From NCBI GenBank assembly GCA_019359325.1, contig JAHHHN010000004.1:298026-362025 (forward strand): a stretch of 64,000 nt of DNA, given 5' to 3'. Below, piece after piece: positions 62,195-64,000 of this stretch; within the stretch, counting starts at the first letter, position 1, and each line of letters starts with the position of its first letter. The notes beneath the pieces are model-generated. The model was given only the letters and a program-made list of their open reading frames with translations, had not been told where the DNA came from and did no database searches. Position numbers and translations under genes: made by a program. This DNA is from Mojavia pulchra JT2-VF2. Lineage in GTDB: Bacteria > Cyanobacteriota > Cyanobacteriia > Cyanobacteriales > Nostocaceae.

Positions 62195-63085
62195 ATGGAA
62201 TTACGGCACCTGCACTACTTCATCGCGGTGGCTGAGGAACTACACTTTAGTCGAGCAGCAGAGCGGTTGCACATTTCCCAACCTCCGCTCAGTCAGCAGA
62301 TTCGTGGTTTGGAAGATGAACTAGGAGTCAAGTTGTTTGAACGAACGAAGCGGCAAGTGCATCTGACTGAAGCAGGCAAAATGTTTTTAGATCGCTCCTA
62401 TGGAGTGTTAGCGCAACTCGAACAGGCAATCGAAGTGACACAACAGATAGGGCGGGGTGAGGTTGGACGGTTGGCGATCGGCTTTGTCGGCTCTGCAACG
62501 TATAGTGTACTGCCAGATATTGTAAGTGTCTTTCGAGAACAGTTTCCTGCTGTACAACTGCGATTGCATGAACTGACGACGCAAGAGCAAATTCAAGCCC
62601 TGCATCACAAACAGGTTGATGTCGGCATTGTTCGTTCTGCCATCATTGAGCCAGGTTTGAGTGTGGAATGCATTTTGCAAGAATCATTGGTATTGGCGTT
62701 GCCAGAAACCCATCCGTTCTCTGCTCAGACTAAAGTGTCTCTCTCCGCTTTGGCAGATGAATTATTTATCCTATTTCCTGCCAAAATGGGACCCATCTTT
62801 TACGAGCAGATTATTAACATTTGTCAACAAGCTGGATTTCGTCCGAAAGTTGCTCAAGAGGCAGTTCAGATGCAAACTATCATCGGCTTGGTTGCAGCAG
62901 GACTGGGCATTGCTTTCGTTCCCGCCTCCTTGCAAAACTTCCACAGAAGCAGAGTCATTTATAGACCCTTACAAGAGCAGATACCTAAAACCGGACTTTA
63001 TCTTACTTGGCGGCAGCATGATTCCTCACCAGTAATAAGAGCATTTCTGGGCTTGGCACGGAAGACGACACAATGGGGAGAGTGA
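62195..63085 (+). CDS. LysR-family transcriptional regulator
   Basis: The 296-residue protein has the winged helix (about 1-60: LRHLHYFIAVAEELHFSRAA, SQPPLSQQIRGLEDELG, LFERTKRQVHLTEAG) and a periplasmic-binding-like effector domain (about 90-290), closest in pattern to BenM/CatM-type regulators. It is divergent from the truncated SDR gene, so it probably once controlled that gene. Its stop is followed after 1 nt by a fragment of another gene. Confidence 0.92.
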   Translation: MELRHLHYFIAVAEELHFSRAAERLHISQPPLSQQIRGLEDELGVKLFERTKRQVHLTEAGKMFLDRSYGVLAQLEQAIEVTQQIGRGEVGRLAIGFVGSATYSVLPDIVSVFREQFPAVQLRLHELTTQEQIQALHHKQVDVGIVRSAIIEPGLSVECILQESLVLALPETHPFSAQTKVSLSALADELFILFPAKMGPIFYEQIINICQQAGFRPKVAQEAVQMQTIIGLVAAGLGIAFVPASLQNFHRSRVIYRPLQEQIPKTGLYLTWRQHDSSPVIRAFLGLARKTTQWGE

Positions 63086-63086
63086 A

Positions 63087-63254
63087 GATATTCAAGCGTT
63101 AGGTGATGGTATCCCACTCGCAGATCCAAAATTACAAGCACTACGCCGTTTTACGCAACGAATGATTCAAGCACGGGGTTGGGTTGAAGATGATGAAATT
63201 GAGGAATTTTTAGCAGTGTTGACTTTCTCAAGTTTTTTAGCAACTTTTTCATAG
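63087..63254 (+). pseudogene. Carboxymuconolactone-decarboxylase-like fragment
   Basis: The plus-strand frame from 63087 reads DIQALGDGIPLADPKLQALR and then RFTQRMIQARGWVEDDEIEE, a typical internal stretch of CMD/AhpD-like peroxidase-type proteins. It has no start and loses similarity after about 63215. It is a relic cut on both sides. Confidence 0.6.
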
Positions 63255-63511
63255 AGCAAACAAACCTGCTGCTGTAATTGATTATGATGGCCATCTTCCC
63301 AGCCTTCCACACGGTAGGCATTGCCTTCTTCTACACTTGCTTTTGGCGTTTCGTAAAAATGACCACCAGGATGAATCCCTGCAAAAAAGATTGGAACAGT
63401 ACTTGAAAGTGTGTGAGATGGAGAGTATAAGAAGCGCCAACCCAGTTGATGATTTAGCGCAACATAAGCATCTTCTATCTGTGCAACTGCATCGGTAAAT
63501 AAATCCATCAA
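63167..63511 (-). pseudogene. N-terminal fragment resembling a uracil-DNA-glycosylase-superfamily protein
   Basis: The minus-strand frame of 114 codons begins MMDLFTDAVAQIEDAYVAL and contains LGWRFLYSPSHTL, FFAGIHPGGHFYE and SVEEGNAYRVEGW, a pattern I associate with small glycosylase-fold proteins of cyanobacteria (the G-x-NPGG-like loop). After about 63220 it runs antisense into the CMD fragment and the rest of the protein is lost. The family call is tentative; truncation is more certain. Confidence 0.5.
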
Positions 63512-63627
63512 TTTATCAAAACCAAAGTATGACTATAGATTAGGTTGCCCATAAAGTAGCAAAGTTTACGATTATAGCCATAAGTAAAATACTAGAAATT
63601 AGCGATCGCACTTTATCACTTTGCAAA

Positions 63628-64000
63628 TTACTTTGCTTTCAACCGATAGGCAAGTGCAAGCCACTCGTCTTGTCGTTCACAATCGACTAAATCAAAACCT
63701 GCTTCTGTGAATGCTGTAGCCAAATCTGCTTCATAATCTACAGTAAACCCAGCTAAAATTAGCAAGCTTGCATGAATATTACTTTGACGTAGCGCTTTTT
63801 GGTAATCAGCAGCTAAGGCAATATGTACTCTACCTGGGATATTTGCAACAATCAAATCAAATTGATTTTTTGCCTCAACTGTAGACACATTATTGATGGA
63901 GTCTCCACCCATCCAATGCCCTAGTTCGCTACCACATTCTAGACTGCCTTCCATGACTGTTACTTGCTGCTCTACCCCATTAATATGTACAGCGTCTTGA
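63628..64000 (-). CDS. prmA: PrmA-like ribosomal protein L11 methyltransferase, 5' end outside window
   Basis: The minus-strand frame is open to the right edge (reading DAVHINGVEQQVTVMEGSL), so the ATG at 63954 is internal and about 124 C-terminal residues are visible. FDLIVANIPGRVHIALAADY is motif IV of PrmA-type methyltransferases, and the C-terminus ends DEWLALAYRLKAK. The family trimethylates ribosomal protein L11. The sequence is somewhat divergent, so another N-methyltransferase of the same fold is possible. Confidence 0.65.
   Translation of the reverse strand, partial: QDAVHINGVEQQVTVMEGSLECGSELGHWMGGDSINNVSTVEAKNQFDLIVANIPGRVHIALAADYQKALRQSNIHASLLILAGFTVDYEADLATAFTEAGFDLVDCERQDEWLALAYRLKAK

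Noticed and set aside
63091-63101. AAGCGTTAGGT sequence as a second attC core site
   Set aside because: It matches GTTRRRY, but there is no R'' partner or hairpin; the bases encode QALG of the CMD-like fragment.
1-64000. CRISPR arrays, rRNA genes, prophage or integrase genes
   Set aside because: No regularly spaced identical repeats, rRNA segments or phage-type genes were seen.

Overview
The window reads as chromosomal DNA of a filamentous, Nostoc/Calothrix-type cyanobacterium. The evidence is a phycocyanin operon (cpcBACDEF plus three cpcG), a sucrose synthase, PatA-type and multi-sensor kinase genes, very many HIP1 octamers (GCGATCGC), short tandem repeats in intergenic spacers and several MITE-like elements.

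Layout. 0-3.6 kb: a chemotaxis-like signalling module (CheR, REC-less CheB, hybrid kinase). 3.8-14 kb: a nitrogen/nucleobase salvage region. It holds a formamidase/acetamidase, a small TauE-like protein, a BMP-type nucleoside-binding lipoprotein, a frameshifted NMT1-like binding protein, and a three-gene operon that matches the URC/URG uracil-degradation set (GTP-cyclohydrolase-II-like URC1, DUF1688/URC4 and uracil phosphoribosyltransferase). Two BMP-type ABC permeases converge on that operon. 14-27 kb: Uma2 nuclease, methyltransferases, a protealysin-like M4 protease with its emfourin-like inhibitor, a BtuF-like protein, a sensor kinase, GNAT, bifunctional PutA and an HD phosphohydrolase. 27-34 kb: the phycocyanin operon on the minus strand, with intercistronic hairpins behind cpcA and a decayed gene upstream. 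35-43 kb: pseudouridine synthase, Uma2, a PATAN-REC regulator, sirohydrochlorin chelatase and CobA beside a Ser/Thr kinase fused to a GUN4 domain, and tRNA-His. 43-59 kb: sucrose synthase, a 63-bp minisatellite, two peptidoglycan-binding proteins, a Ca2+/H+ exchanger, a GH57 protein, SbcD, CysH, MtfA and IlvA, with two unannotated single-helix microproteins.

59.2-63.5 kb is a scar zone. It contains nested remains of ISKra4- and IS630-type elements and a MITE, a TetR tail, two SDR genes, a LysR gene, and fragments of a carboxymuconolactone-decarboxylase-like gene and a glycosylase-like gene joined tail to tail. The truncated SDR gene ends inside a 66-bp sequence that closely resembles an integron attC site. 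The window closes with a partial PrmA-type methyltransferase.

The most interesting items are the cyanobacterial URC-like uracil cluster with its own putative importer, the attC-like site, a repeat element spliced in frame into putA, the kinase-GUN4 gene beside siroheme genes, the protease/emfourin pair and the two small membrane proteins. All calls come from reading the sequence; no database search was possible.
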